Part shown: in pieces, positions 43,417-52,639 of the stretch
Layout of the letters: each line of letters starts with the position of its first letter
Numbering within the stretch: position 1 is the first letter of the stretch
Assembly: GCA_963800975.1 (NCBI GenBank)
Contig: CAWDDB010000004.1
Location: forward strand, 34,274 to 98,273
DNA from: JALYGY01 sp963800975
GTDB taxonomy: Bacteria > Actinomycetota > Rubrobacteria > Rubrobacterales > Rubrobacteraceae
DNA: 64,000 nucleotides
Direction of reading: 5' to 3'
Program-made: the position numbers and the translations under genes
Notes under the pieces: model-generated
What the model was told of the DNA's origin: nothing
What the model saw: only the letters and a program-made list of their open reading frames with translations
Databases searched by the model: none

Positions 43417-44261
43417 GCGCCGAACGGGCGACGGGGAGAGGGGCTCGCGGGGCACACGCGAGTCGGCGGTGGGCGACGCTGGCCGCGCTGGTGCTCCAGA
43501 CGGTGGCGCTGCAGAGGAGGAGCGCGCTCATCTGGGGCTTGGCCCTCGGGCTCTACAGCGCCGCTATGGTCGCGACCTTCCCGACCTTCGGGGACATGGA
43601 GCAGACGGACCAGTTGATGCAGGCTTACCCCGAGGAGGTAAGGGAGGCCTTCAACCTCCAGGACCTGGGGACCCCGGAGGGTTTCCTGGACTCCCAGGTC
43701 TTCAGCCTCGCCCCGCTTGCGCTAGCGTTCTTCCCGATCCTGGCCCTCTCTGGCGCCATCGCCGGCGCGGAGGAGCGCGGGACCATAGACGTGTTGCTCG
43801 GCAACCCGCTGCCGCGCTGGCAGCTCGTGGTCGGCAGCTTCCTCGCGACCGCCATCTCGCTCTTCGGCATCGTGGCCGTCGTGGGGCTCCTCGCCTGGGG
43901 AACGGCGGCGCTCCTCGACGTGGACCTCTCCGCGGGCACGACCGCCGAAGCGGTCCTCAACCTCTGGCCGATCTGCCTGTTCTTCGGTGGGCTGGCGCTT
44001 CTCTGCTCCGCCCTCTTGCATCGGCGCTCGCTCGCCGCGGCCATCCCAGGCGTTCTGCTCTTCGCCGCCTACCTCGTCGACGTACTGGGCAGGGTATCCG
44101 GCGACCTCGAGGACCTGCGCCCGGCGTCGGTCTTCTACTACTACGGCTCCGCGATCAAGGACGCGATAGACTGGGGCAACTTCGCCGGGGTAACGCTCGT
44201 CTCCCTGCTGTTCGTGCTCCTCGCGGTGCTCGCCTTCGCCCGCCGCGACATCTACACGTGA
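43413..44261 (+). CDS. ABC-2 type exporter permease
   Basis: 282 residues from GTG 43413, overlapping the ATPase stop. Six membrane helices with a large soluble loop between the first and second (SALIWGLALGLYSAAMVATF, then FGDMEQTDQLMQAYPEEVRE). EERGTIDVLLGNPLPRWQLV is the cytoplasmic coupling region of ABC-2 permeases (similar to the polyketide-antibiotic exporter PF12679 type). It completes the regulator-ATPase-permease operon under the promoter at 41996. Confidence 0.88.
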
Positions 44262-44267
44262 TCTGGG

Positions 44268-47006
44268 GTGAGAGAGGACTTGGAGTACACGGCCCGGTTT
44301 GACGAGATAGGCAAGGACGACATCGCCCTCGCTGGCGGCAAGGGCGCCAACCTCGGGGAGATCACCAACGCGGGGCTGCCCGTGCCGCCGGGCTTCGTCG
44401 TCACCACGAGGGCCTACGACGCGTTCGTCGAGGCGGGTGGCCTGAGAGAGGAGATCATCGGCCTCGCCTCCGGCGCCGAAGACCCCACCACGTTCGAGGA
44501 GGCCGCGGAGAAGATCCGGGCGCTCTTCCAGCGCGGCCAGATGCCCGACGGCGTGGCGCGCGAGATCCGCGCCGCGTACGACGGGCTTGACGAGGGCGGT
44601 GAGGTACCGGTCGCCGTCCGGTCTTCTGCGACGGCGGAGGATCTCCCAGGGGCGAGCTTCGCCGGGCAGCAGGAGACGTACCTCAACGTCAGGGGAGCCG
44701 GGGCGCTGGAGGAGGCGGTCAGGGCTTGCTGGGCGAGCCTGTGGACCGCGCGCGCGATGGCCTACCGAAGGAGGCAGGGCATAGACCCGGCGACGGTCGG
44801 CCTCGCCGTGGTCGTGCAGCGAATGGTGGATGCGGAGGCGGCCGGGATACTGTTCACCGCCGATCCCGTCGGCGGCCGGCGCGACCGGATGGTCATCAAC
44901 GCGGCGTGGGGGCTGGGCGAGGCGGTGGTCGGTGGCGAGGTCACGCCCGACACGCTGGTGGTGAGCAGGGAAGGCTGGCGCGTGATCTCGCGCGACACCG
45001 AGGACAAGGTCGTCATGACCGTCCTCACGCCCAACGGCAGCGAGGAACGGCCCGTGCCGCAAGAGCGGCGCCGGCGGCCGGTGCTCGACGACGAGACCGC
45101 GGTGGAACTCGCGCGCTACGGCGCCCGCATCGAGGACCACTACGGGGCCCCGCAGGACATCGAGTGGGCGCTGGCCGGTGGGGAGCTCTCGATCTTGCAG
45201 GCCCGCCCCATCACCAACCTGCCGCCCGAAGACGTGAGCTGGGATCCCCCGATACCCGGCTCGGCCTGGTGGCGCAGGCAGGTGGTCGAGAACCTACCCG
45301 AGCCCCTCTCGCCGCTCTTCGACGAGCTTTACTTGCGGGAGGGACTCGAGCTCTCGATCGACACCCTGCTCGAGTTCTTCGGCATGACCTACCTGCGCCT
45401 GGAAGACGTCGTCGACAGGCCGATCTTCGCCACCGTCAACGGCTACGCGTACTCGCGGGCCGACTACAGGCTCGATTGGCGCACGGCCCCGAAGTTGCTG
45501 CGCGCATTGTTGGACGAGCTTCGGATACTTTTCGGGGACGAGACGACGGCTTACTGGCGCGAGCGGGCGTTGCCCGCGTACCTGGAGAAGGTCGAGTGGT
45601 GGAAGGCGGTGAGCCGCGCCGACGCGTCCGACGCGCGGCTCCTGGCCGGGGTGCGCGAGCTCGCCCTGGCGGATGCCACCTACTGGTTCGCCTGCGCCCT
45701 GATGATAGGCCGCGCCAAGGTAACCGATGGCCTGCTGAACGCCTACCTGGCGGTGGCGGCGCCCGGCCGCGGCCTGACCAGCGGGATGTTCTTGCGCGGC
45801 TTCCCATCGCCGACGGTGGACGCCGAGACCGAGCTGGAGACCCTGGCCGATAAGATTCGTGCGTCGGAGGAGCTGCGGAACCTGGTCGCCCACACGACGA
45901 CCCCAGATCTGACCGAGGCGCTGGGGCGCACGGCGGCCGGCCGGACCTGGCTCGAGGGCTTCGCGCGGTACCTCGAAAGGTACGGCCACCAGATCTACAA
46001 CCTGGACTTCGTGGCGCCCACGCAGGCCGACGACCCCCTGCCGGTCCTGCTGAGCCTCGAGGCGATGGTGCGGCGACCCAGGAGCGACCCTCGTGCTCGT
46101 CAGCAGGCCATCGCCGCCGAGCGGGACGCGCGGGCGGAGGAGACGGCGAGATCCCTGGATCCCCTCCGCAGGCTCCCGTTCCACCTCCTGCTCGGCTGGG
46201 CGCGGCGCTTTGGCCCGGAAAGGGAGCAGGCGCTCTTCTACATGGGCGCGGGCTGGCCAACCCTGCGCCGGCTGGCCCTCGAGCTGGGCCGGCGGCTGAC
46301 CGACGCCGGATCCTTGCTCGCGCCCGAGGACGTGTTCTTTCTCCAGACCCCGGAGATAGAGTCGGCGGCTCGCGCCGCGGCGGGCGGCGAGACGATACCA
46401 GGGCTCGCGAACCAGGCCCGCGAGCGGCGCGAGTTGCGCGAGGCCCGCAAGAGCTTGCACCCGCCGCCGGTCGTGCCGCGGGACCACGAGCTGCGGTTCG
46501 GCCCGCTCGACATGTCGGTCTGGGAGACGCAGCGGCGCAACCAGCCCGACGGCTCGACCCTGCGGGGGTTCGCCGTCAGCCCGGGCCAGGTGACCGCCGC
46601 CGCCAGCGTCGTCCGCTCGCCCGCCGACTTCTCTCGGATGGAGCCAGGCACGATACTGGTCTGTCCCACCACGACGCCGGCGTGGACGCCCCTCTTTTCC
46701 CAGTCACGCGGGCTCGTCACCGACGTCGGAGGCGTGCTGGCCCACGGCTCGATCGTGGCCCGCGAGTACGGTATCCCGGCCGTCCTGGGGACGGGCACGG
46801 CGACCACCCGCATCAGATCCGGTCAGGCCATCAGGGTAGACGGGGATGCGGGCACCGTGACGCTCCTCGATGGCGCGGACGAGACGCAAATCCCCTCGCC
46901 GGAAAGCAGGCCCAGCGCGAGCAGCCTCCCGAGGGCGCGAACGGTCGCGCTCGTCGTCCTGGTCTTCGCCGCGATAGCCGCCGCCTGGCGAAGAAACCGG
47001 AGATAA
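44268..47006 (+). CDS. PEP synthase-like phosphotransferase (rifampicin phosphotransferase-type architecture), membrane tail
   Basis: 912 residues. The N-terminal ATP-grasp domain (PPDK_N, about 10-325) has ALAGGKGANLGEITNAGLPV, VRSSATAEDLPGASFAGQQE and LFTADPVGGRRDRMVINAAW. A middle domain follows. The C-terminal swivelling phospho-His domain, about 770-870, has CPTTTPAWTPLF and GGVLAHGSIVAREYGIPAVL with the catalytic His. ATP-grasp, substrate and His domains in this order, without a PEP-binding barrel, match rifampicin phosphotransferase (RPH) and similar dikinases. The substrate is unproven. The final 30 residues form a helix (ARTVALVVLVFAAIAAAWRR) ending NRR, unusual for this soluble family. 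It follows the exporter by 6 bases. Confidence 0.85.
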   Translation: MREDLEYTARFDEIGKDDIALAGGKGANLGEITNAGLPVPPGFVVTTRAYDAFVEAGGLREEIIGLASGAEDPTTFEEAAEKIRALFQRGQMPDGVAREIRAAYDGLDEGGEVPVAVRSSATAEDLPGASFAGQQETYLNVRGAGALEEAVRACWASLWTARAMAYRRRQGIDPATVGLAVVVQRMVDAEAAGILFTADPVGGRRDRMVINAAWGLGEAVVGGEVTPDTLVVSREGWRVISRDTEDKVVMTVLTPNGSEERPVPQERRRRPVLDDETAVELARYGARIEDHYGAPQDIEWALAGGELSILQARPITNLPPEDVSWDPPIPGSAWWRRQVVENLPEPLSPLFDELYLREGLELSIDTLLEFFGMTYLRLEDVVDRPIFATVNGYAYSRADYRLDWRTAPKLLRALLDELRILFGDETTAYWRERALPAYLEKVEWWKAVSRADASDARLLAGVRELALADATYWFACALMIGRAKVTDGLLNAYLAVAAPGRGLTSGMFLRGFPSPTVDAETELETLADKIRASEELRNLVAHTTTPDLTEALGRTAAGRTWLEGFARYLERYGHQIYNLDFVAPTQADDPLPVLLSLEAMVRRPRSDPRARQQAIAAERDARAEETARSLDPLRRLPFHLLLGWARRFGPEREQALFYMGAGWPTLRRLALELGRRLTDAGSLLAPEDVFFLQTPEIESAARAAAGGETIPGLANQARERRELREARKSLHPPPVVPRDHELRFGPLDMSVWETQRRNQPDGSTLRGFAVSPGQVTAAASVVRSPADFSRMEPGTILVCPTTTPAWTPLFSQSRGLVTDVGGVLAHGSIVAREYGIPAVLGTGTATTRIRSGQAIRVDGDAGTVTLLDGADETQIPSPESRPSASSLPRARTVALVVLVFAAIAAAWRRNRR

Positions 47007-47077
47007 GGTTACGGCTCCATGCCGATGCCCGAGAACCTGGGACCAGAAGCGTCCCAATTGCTAGAGTAACGGTCTCT

Positions 47078-48382
47078 ATGCGGCGCGACGAGCTAAACCG
47101 GCTTCTGCTGCGGACGCGCGGGCTGGCCGCCCTGCGCGGCGTCCTGGCCTCCGATGCCGCGCGAGACTTCCTGAACCTGTTGGGCCTGCTCGGGACGGAG
47201 CGGCCCGACCCTTCGGCGGTGGCGGAGACCTTCGGGCGGCTGTGGGAAGAGCTCGCGCTGGAGCGGGATCCCCTCCTGCCCGACGCCTGGCGTTCCCACC
47301 TGGTTGGCCGCCTGCTGGACGACGCGAACGTTTTCTCGCTCGACGCCGAGAGGGGAGAGGTGAGCGGCGCGATCGAGCAGCAGGCTGGCCGGGACCTCCG
47401 CACGCTCCGGCGACTCTTCGACCTCGAAGCAGGGCCCCTGCTGCGTCTGGTCGAGGAAGCCGTGCCCGGGCTGGAGGACGCCTGGACGCCCTGGAGCGTT
47501 CCCGAGCGAGCCGCCGGGGACTCAGCGCGTCACCAGGTGGCCCGCGAGCTCGCGGAGGCGCAGGATTGGGGAGGACACACGCGGACGCTGTCGGAATACT
47601 TCGCCCGCCACGGCGCCGGTCCCTTCGGGCGCCACAGGGCGTTGCGTTGGAGCGCTGCCGGCCTGCAGGCGGTAACGGAGCCGGATCCGGTACGCCTCGC
47701 CGACCTCATCGGCTACGACCGCGACCGGGGACCTTTGATCACCAACACGGAGCGCTTCCTCGCGGGCCTCCCGGCCCACCACGCGCTCCTCTACGGCCCG
47801 CCGGGGACTGGCAAGTCCTCGACCGTCAAGGCCATCCTCAACGAGTATGCCGACCGGGGGCTGCGGCTCGTCGAGCTGGCCAAGGAGGACCTCGCGACGC
47901 TCCCACGGGTGCTGGAGACCCTGCGTGCTCGCGCGCCGAGGTTCATCCTCTTCGTGGACGACCTCTCCTTCGAGGAGCACGAGGTCGAGTACAAGGCGCT
48001 CAAGGCGCTGTTGGAAGGTAGCGTCGAGGAGCCGCCAGGCAACGTCCGCGTCTACGCCACCTCCAACCGCCGTAACCTGATCCGCGAGCTTTTCTCGGAC
48101 CGGGAGGAGGACGACGTCCACGCCCGCGACACCATGCAGGAGAAGCTCTCCCTCTCGGCTCGCTTCGGTCTGCGGGTAACCTTCCCGGCCGCCGACCAGG
48201 CGCGTTACCTCGAGATGGTCACCGGCCTTGCGGGCCGGCGCGGGATCGGGATGGCCGGGACGGAGCTCCGGGAAAGAGCCGTCCTCTGGGATCGCTGGCA
48301 TGCTGGCAGGAGCGGACGCACGGCCCGACAATTCGTCGACGAGCTCGAGGCGGAGCTGGCCGGCGAGGGGCGCGCACCCTAG
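47078..48382 (+). CDS. DUF815 family AAA ATPase
   Basis: 434 residues from ATG 47078. The N-terminal 190 residues are helical (LNRLLLRTRGLAALRGVLAS). The C-terminal ATPase has DLIGYDRDRGPLITNTERFL, Walker A LLYGPPGTGKSSTVKAILNE, Walker B FILFVDDLSFEEHEVEYKAL, sensor-like VYATSNRRNLIRE and the arginine region DTMQEKLSLSARFGL. DUF815 proteins are single-domain AAA-type ATPases with poorly known roles, frequently next to MoxR-like or metabolic genes. It starts 71 bases after the PEP-synthase-like gene, same strand. Confidence 0.9.
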   Translation: MRRDELNRLLLRTRGLAALRGVLASDAARDFLNLLGLLGTERPDPSAVAETFGRLWEELALERDPLLPDAWRSHLVGRLLDDANVFSLDAERGEVSGAIEQQAGRDLRTLRRLFDLEAGPLLRLVEEAVPGLEDAWTPWSVPERAAGDSARHQVARELAEAQDWGGHTRTLSEYFARHGAGPFGRHRALRWSAAGLQAVTEPDPVRLADLIGYDRDRGPLITNTERFLAGLPAHHALLYGPPGTGKSSTVKAILNEYADRGLRLVELAKEDLATLPRVLETLRARAPRFILFVDDLSFEEHEVEYKALKALLEGSVEEPPGNVRVYATSNRRNLIRELFSDREEDDVHARDTMQEKLSLSARFGLRVTFPAADQARYLEMVTGLAGRRGIGMAGTELRERAVLWDRWHAGRSGRTARQFVDELEAELAGEGRAP

Positions 48383-48548
48383 AGAGGCGTCCTTCGCGGC
48401 GGGCCCACGCTGGTCCCATCACGCAAACAGGATTACAATTGATCCGAGAATCTTGAGGTTTCATACCGGCAAGGGTGACAGACGGTATGCCAACCCGGCC
48501 CAGAGGTTCTCGGTTCCGACGCGGGGAGACGAGGCCTTGAAGATAGGC

Positions 48549-51500
48549 ATGACCTCGATCAAAGATATGCTCCTCACCTGGCGCAAGCGGATAGGTTTGG
48601 AGCAGACAGGCGATGCCTCGGGCGAGGAGCTCTTTCGCGCCCTGGCGGGGGACGAGTACGGGGGCATAGCCATCCTCGATCGGGGGAAGATCGTGGAGAC
48701 CAACCGGGCCTTCGCGGCGATGTTCGGCTACGAACCCTCCGAGGTCGTTGGCGAGGGCCTCTCGCGCTTCCTGGCATCCGGTGCCGACCAGGACTTCGGC
48801 CACGAGGATCCCACCGAGACGCTCGGGTTGAAGAAAAATGGCACGACCTTCGACATCGAGATCAGGGAGAGCGAGGCCAGGCACCGGGGCCGTCTCGTGC
48901 GCGGCGTCGTCGTGCTGGACATCACGGAGCGCAGGCGGGCGGCGGATCTCCTCCATCAGAGGGACGTCTACGAAGGCATGCTCATCGCCCAGAGCGAGCT
49001 CGGCGAGGGCCTGATCATCGTGGACGGAGAGCGCATCTGGCACGCAAACGGCGCGTTCTGCGAGATCAGCGGCTACGACCTCGAGGAGTTGAGGGCGTTG
49101 CCGGACCCGATGGAGCTCCTGGCGGAGGAGGAGACGGGGCGGGTCCTCGACCTCCGCAACCGACGCCTGAGCGGTCAGCGCGTCGCGAACCGCTACGCCA
49201 CCGTCCTGCGTCGCAAGGACGGCCGGTTGGTAGACATCGAGGTCGCGGTCAGGCTGGTCAACTCCGGGGATCGCTCCAGGACCATAGCCGTTATACGGGA
49301 CATCACCGGCCGCAGGGACGCCGAGAAGCGGCTTGTCCAGGCGGAGACCAAGTACCGCACGCTGGTGGAGCAGATCCCGGCGGTCGCCTACACGCAGGTC
49401 CCGAAGTCGGGCCGCCATTTCGGCTCTTCGCACCTGAGCCAACAGGCGGAGCATGTCCTGGGCTACGCGCCTGAGGATTCTGCGTCCGAGTCCAAGCTCT
49501 GGGCCAACCTAATACACCCGGACGACCGGGAGCGGGTGCTGGCCGAGGACAGGCGCGCCGAGGAGACCGGCGAGCCCTTCGAGGTGGAGTACCGACTCCT
49601 GACCGGGGATGGTCAGGTGATGTGGGTGAGGGACGAGGCGGTGCTGGTAGACGGGACGGAGGGGCGGCCGCTTTGCTGGCAGGGCATTTTGACCGACATC
49701 ACCGCGAAAAAGCGGGCCGAGGAAGCGCTCAAGGAGAGCGAGCGGCGTTTCCGCTCCACGGTCCAGAACTCGTCGGACATCATCACGCTGGCCGACGCCG
49801 ACGGCACGGTACGCTACGCGAGCCCTGCTATCGAGAGGGTGCTGGGTTACGGGACCGCAGATAGGGTTGGCAAGAGCTTCTTCGAGCTGATGCACCCCGA
49901 GGACGCCGCGCAGGCCAGGCACCTGTTCTCCGAGGGCCTGCTCGATCCGGGCGTCGCCATGTCGATCGTGGTACGGATGCGGCACGCGGACGGCTCCTGG
50001 CGGCACATAGAGACCACCGGCGCCAACCGGCTCGATGACCCCGGCGTGGACGCCATCGTGCTCGACTCCCGCGACGTCACTGATCGCGTGCTGACGGAGG
50101 AGGCGCTCAAAGAGAGCGAGCGCCGTTACGCCGAGCTGCTCTCCAACACCCGCGCCTACGTCTACCGGTGCCTCAACGAGCCCGGTTGGCCGAACGAGTT
50201 TGCGAGCGATTACGTCCTGGAACTCACCGGCTACGCGCCCGAGGACCTCCTGATCGACGGCACGACGCGGTTCGGGGACCTGATCGCGGACGGGGATCGG
50301 CAGAGGGTGTGGGAGGAGGTGCAGGCGGCGCTGGCCGCGCGGGAGCGCTTCAAGGTCGGGTACGAGATCCGGCACCGCGACGGCACGCCGAGGTACGTCG
50401 AGGAGTACGGCAAGGGCGTCTTGGATGGAGACGGCGAGGTCGTGGCCATCGAGGGCCTGGTCTACGACGTCACCGAGCACAAGCAGGCGGAGGAGAGACT
50501 AAGGGAGGCCGAGGCCAGGTACCAGGCGCTCATCGAGCAGATCCCGGCCGTGACCTACATCCACTTGGTCGGAGGTGCTGGCCGGTCCACGTACGTCAGC
50601 CCGCAGGTCGAGGCGATGCTCGGTTACACGCAGGAGGAAAGCACCGCCGACCCCAGACACTGGATCGAGATCATGCACCCCGCGGACCGCGACCGGGTGC
50701 TGGCCGAGGACAGGCGCACGGAGGAGACCGGTGAGCCCTTCAGGATAGAGTATCGGCAGTTCGCCAAGGACGGCGGGGTGGTGTGGGTAAGGGACGAGGC
50801 CGTGCTGATACGCGACGCCGCGGGACGGCCCCGGTACTGGCTCGGGGTGCAATACGACGTGACAGAGCGCAAGCGAACCGAGGAGGCGCTCAAGCAGAGC
50901 GAGCTGAGGCTGCGCACCGTTATCACCAGCGTGCCGGTTGTGCTCTTCGCCCTCGACCGCGGGGGCGTGTACACCCTCTCGGAGGGCAGGGGGCTGGAGA
51001 GGCTCGGGCTGTGGCCGGGCGAGGCGGTAGGGCGCTCGGTCTCCGAACTCTACGGGGACAGGTCGGAGATCCTGGCCGACGTGGACAGGGCCTTGGCCGG
51101 CGAGGAGTTCAGCGCGGTCCGCGAGTCCGACGGGCTCGTGTTCGAGACCTGGTACTCGCCGCTGCGGGCGAGCACCGGCGAGGTCTCCGGCGTGATAGGC
51201 GTCGCGACCGACATCACCGAGCGCAAGCGCGCGGAAGAAGACGTGAAAGAGGCCAACCGGCGCCTCGAGGAGCTCGCGATCCTCAAGGCAGATTTCACGG
51301 CCATGGTCGCGCACGAGCTCGACACGCCGCTCGCCGTGATCCGCGGCTACGCCGACATGCTGGCGACCGGCGAACTCGAAGCCGCCGAGCAGTCCCGATC
51401 CCTCGAAAGGATCCAGACCGAGGCCGACCTGCTCGAAGCCCTCGTCGCGGACGTGAGGGTGGCCGCGGCCGTCGAGCGCGACGACTTCGCTATCGAGGCG

Positions 51501-51956
51501 CGGCGCGTGCCTCTCGGCGAGCTGTTGAGCGAAGCGGCGGCCTTCGTCGAGACGCTCCCGGGGGCTCACCCGCTCACCGTCGAGGTCGAGGCGGAAGGCG
51601 AGGTGCGGGCCGACCCCTACCGGATCGGCCAGGTGCTGAGGAACCTTCTCTCCAACGCCGCCAAGTACTCGCCGCCGGGATCGCCGATACAGCTAAGGAC
51701 GGCCCCAGGGAAGGCCCCGGGGCGTATCCGCATCGAGGTTGCCGACGGGGGGGGTGGCATCGATCCGCACGACGCGTCTCGCATCTTCGAGAAGTTCGGC
51801 CGAGGACGCGACAGGACCGGCAGGAAGGTCGCCGGTACGGGGCTCGGGCTCTACCTGACGCGGCGCATCCTGCAGGCACACGGGAGCGATCTGACGCTCG
51901 CCGCGAAGCCCGGTGGGGGCTCGGTGTTCTCTTTCGAGCTGGAGGAGCCCGGGTGA
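48549..51956 (+). CDS. Multi-PAS sensor histidine kinase (seven PAS domains)
   Basis: About 1135 residues from ATG 48549 (TTG 48537 also possible; a longer open frame extends into the previous gene). Seven PAS repeats occupy about 20-880, each with an asn/tyr-rich core such as IVETNRAFAAMFGYEPSEVV, VRYASPAIERVLGYGTADRV, or LELTGYAPEDLL. PAS3 and PAS6 share PEST-like HPDDRERVLAEDRRAEETGE. HisKA follows with phospho-His about residue 921 in FTAMVAHELDTPLAVIRGYA, then HATPase_c with NLLSNAAKYSPPGSP, VADGGGGIDP and GTGLGLYLTRRIL. No membrane helix, so it is cytoplasmic. Its stop overlaps the response regulator start. Confidence 0.9.
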   Translation: MTSIKDMLLTWRKRIGLEQTGDASGEELFRALAGDEYGGIAILDRGKIVETNRAFAAMFGYEPSEVVGEGLSRFLASGADQDFGHEDPTETLGLKKNGTTFDIEIRESEARHRGRLVRGVVVLDITERRRAADLLHQRDVYEGMLIAQSELGEGLIIVDGERIWHANGAFCEISGYDLEELRALPDPMELLAEEETGRVLDLRNRRLSGQRVANRYATVLRRKDGRLVDIEVAVRLVNSGDRSRTIAVIRDITGRRDAEKRLVQAETKYRTLVEQIPAVAYTQVPKSGRHFGSSHLSQQAEHVLGYAPEDSASESKLWANLIHPDDRERVLAEDRRAEETGEPFEVEYRLLTGDGQVMWVRDEAVLVDGTEGRPLCWQGILTDITAKKRAEEALKESERRFRSTVQNSSDIITLADADGTVRYASPAIERVLGYGTADRVGKSFFELMHPEDAAQARHLFSEGLLDPGVAMSIVVRMRHADGSWRHIETTGANRLDDPGVDAIVLDSRDVTDRVLTEEALKESERRYAELLSNTRAYVYRCLNEPGWPNEFASDYVLELTGYAPEDLLIDGTTRFGDLIADGDRQRVWEEVQAALAARERFKVGYEIRHRDGTPRYVEEYGKGVLDGDGEVVAIEGLVYDVTEHKQAEERLREAEARYQALIEQIPAVTYIHLVGGAGRSTYVSPQVEAMLGYTQEESTADPRHWIEIMHPADRDRVLAEDRRTEETGEPFRIEYRQFAKDGGVVWVRDEAVLIRDAAGRPRYWLGVQYDVTERKRTEEALKQSELRLRTVITSVPVVLFALDRGGVYTLSEGRGLERLGLWPGEAVGRSVSELYGDRSEILADVDRALAGEEFSAVRESDGLVFETWYSPLRASTGEVSGVIGVATDITERKRAEEDVKEANRRLEELAILKADFTAMVAHELDTPLAVIRGYADMLATGELEAAEQSRSLERIQTEADLLEALVADVRVAAAVERDDFAIEARRVPLGELLSEAAAFVETLPGAHPLTVEVEAEGEVRADPYRIGQVLRNLLSNAAKYSPPGSPIQLRTAPGKAPGRIRIEVADGGGGIDPHDASRIFEKFGRGRDRTGRKVAGTGLGLYLTRRILQAHGSDLTLAAKPGGGSVFSFELEEPG

Positions 51957-52600
51957 GCCGCGTCCTGCTGGTCGACGATCACGCGGCATTCCGCGAGCCG
52001 CTGGCCTTCATGTTCGGCAGGGAACCGGACTTCGAGGTGACGGCGGGGGCCGGCTCCCTCGCCGAGGCGCGGCGCGTGCTCGAGGGCGTCGACCTGGCGG
52101 TGGTCGACCTCGATCTGCCCGACGGCGACGGGACCGAGCTTGTGGGCGAGCTGCGGGCCGCGAACCCGCGCTGCGCCGTCCTCGTGTTGACCGCGAGCGC
52201 GGAGCGGGAGGCCTACGCGCGGGCGGTGGAGGCCGGGGCGGCGGGCGTGCTCCACAAGTCGGTGCGCATCAAGGACGTGGTCGACGCGGCGCGGCGCCTG
52301 ATGGCCGGCGAGCCGCTGCTGTCGACCGACGAGGTGGTCGAGCTGCTCAGGCTCGCCGGACGCCGCAGGGAGCAGAGCTACGAGACGCGGCGCGCGGTCG
52401 ACAGCCTCACTCCCCGCGAGCGGGAGGTGCTGGACGCCCTCGCCGCCGGTCTCTCCGACAGGGAGATCTCGGAGCGACTCCACGTGGGAATCGGGACCGT
52501 GCGCAACCACGTCGTGAGCATCTTCGCCAAGCTGGGCGTCCACTCGCGGCTGCAGGCCCTGGTCTTCGCCGTGCGCCACGGCCTGGTCGAGATCCGCTGA
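51953..52600 (+). CDS. Response regulator, NarL/LuxR type
   Basis: 215 residues from GTG 51953, overlapping the stop of the multi-PAS kinase. Receiver domain: LLVDDHAAFREPLAFMFG (acidic pair), LAVVDLDLPDGDGTEL (phospho-Asp), VLVLTASAER and AAGVLHKSVRIKDV (Lys). A Gly-rich link leads to the LuxR helix-turn-helix LTPREREVLDALAAGLSDRE and HVGIGTVRNHVVSIFAKLGV. It is the cognate partner of the upstream kinase. The closing stretch VHSRLQALVFAVRHGLVEIR is nearly the same as in the regulator at 58330, so the two are paralogues. Confidence 0.93.
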   Translation: MSRVLLVDDHAAFREPLAFMFGREPDFEVTAGAGSLAEARRVLEGVDLAVVDLDLPDGDGTELVGELRAANPRCAVLVLTASAEREAYARAVEAGAAGVLHKSVRIKDVVDAARRLMAGEPLLSTDEVVELLRLAGRRREQSYETRRAVDSLTPREREVLDALAAGLSDREISERLHVGIGTVRNHVVSIFAKLGVHSRLQALVFAVRHGLVEIR

Positions 52601-52639
52601 GGGGACGCATCCGCGGAGGCATCGAGCCGCCCCACCCGT

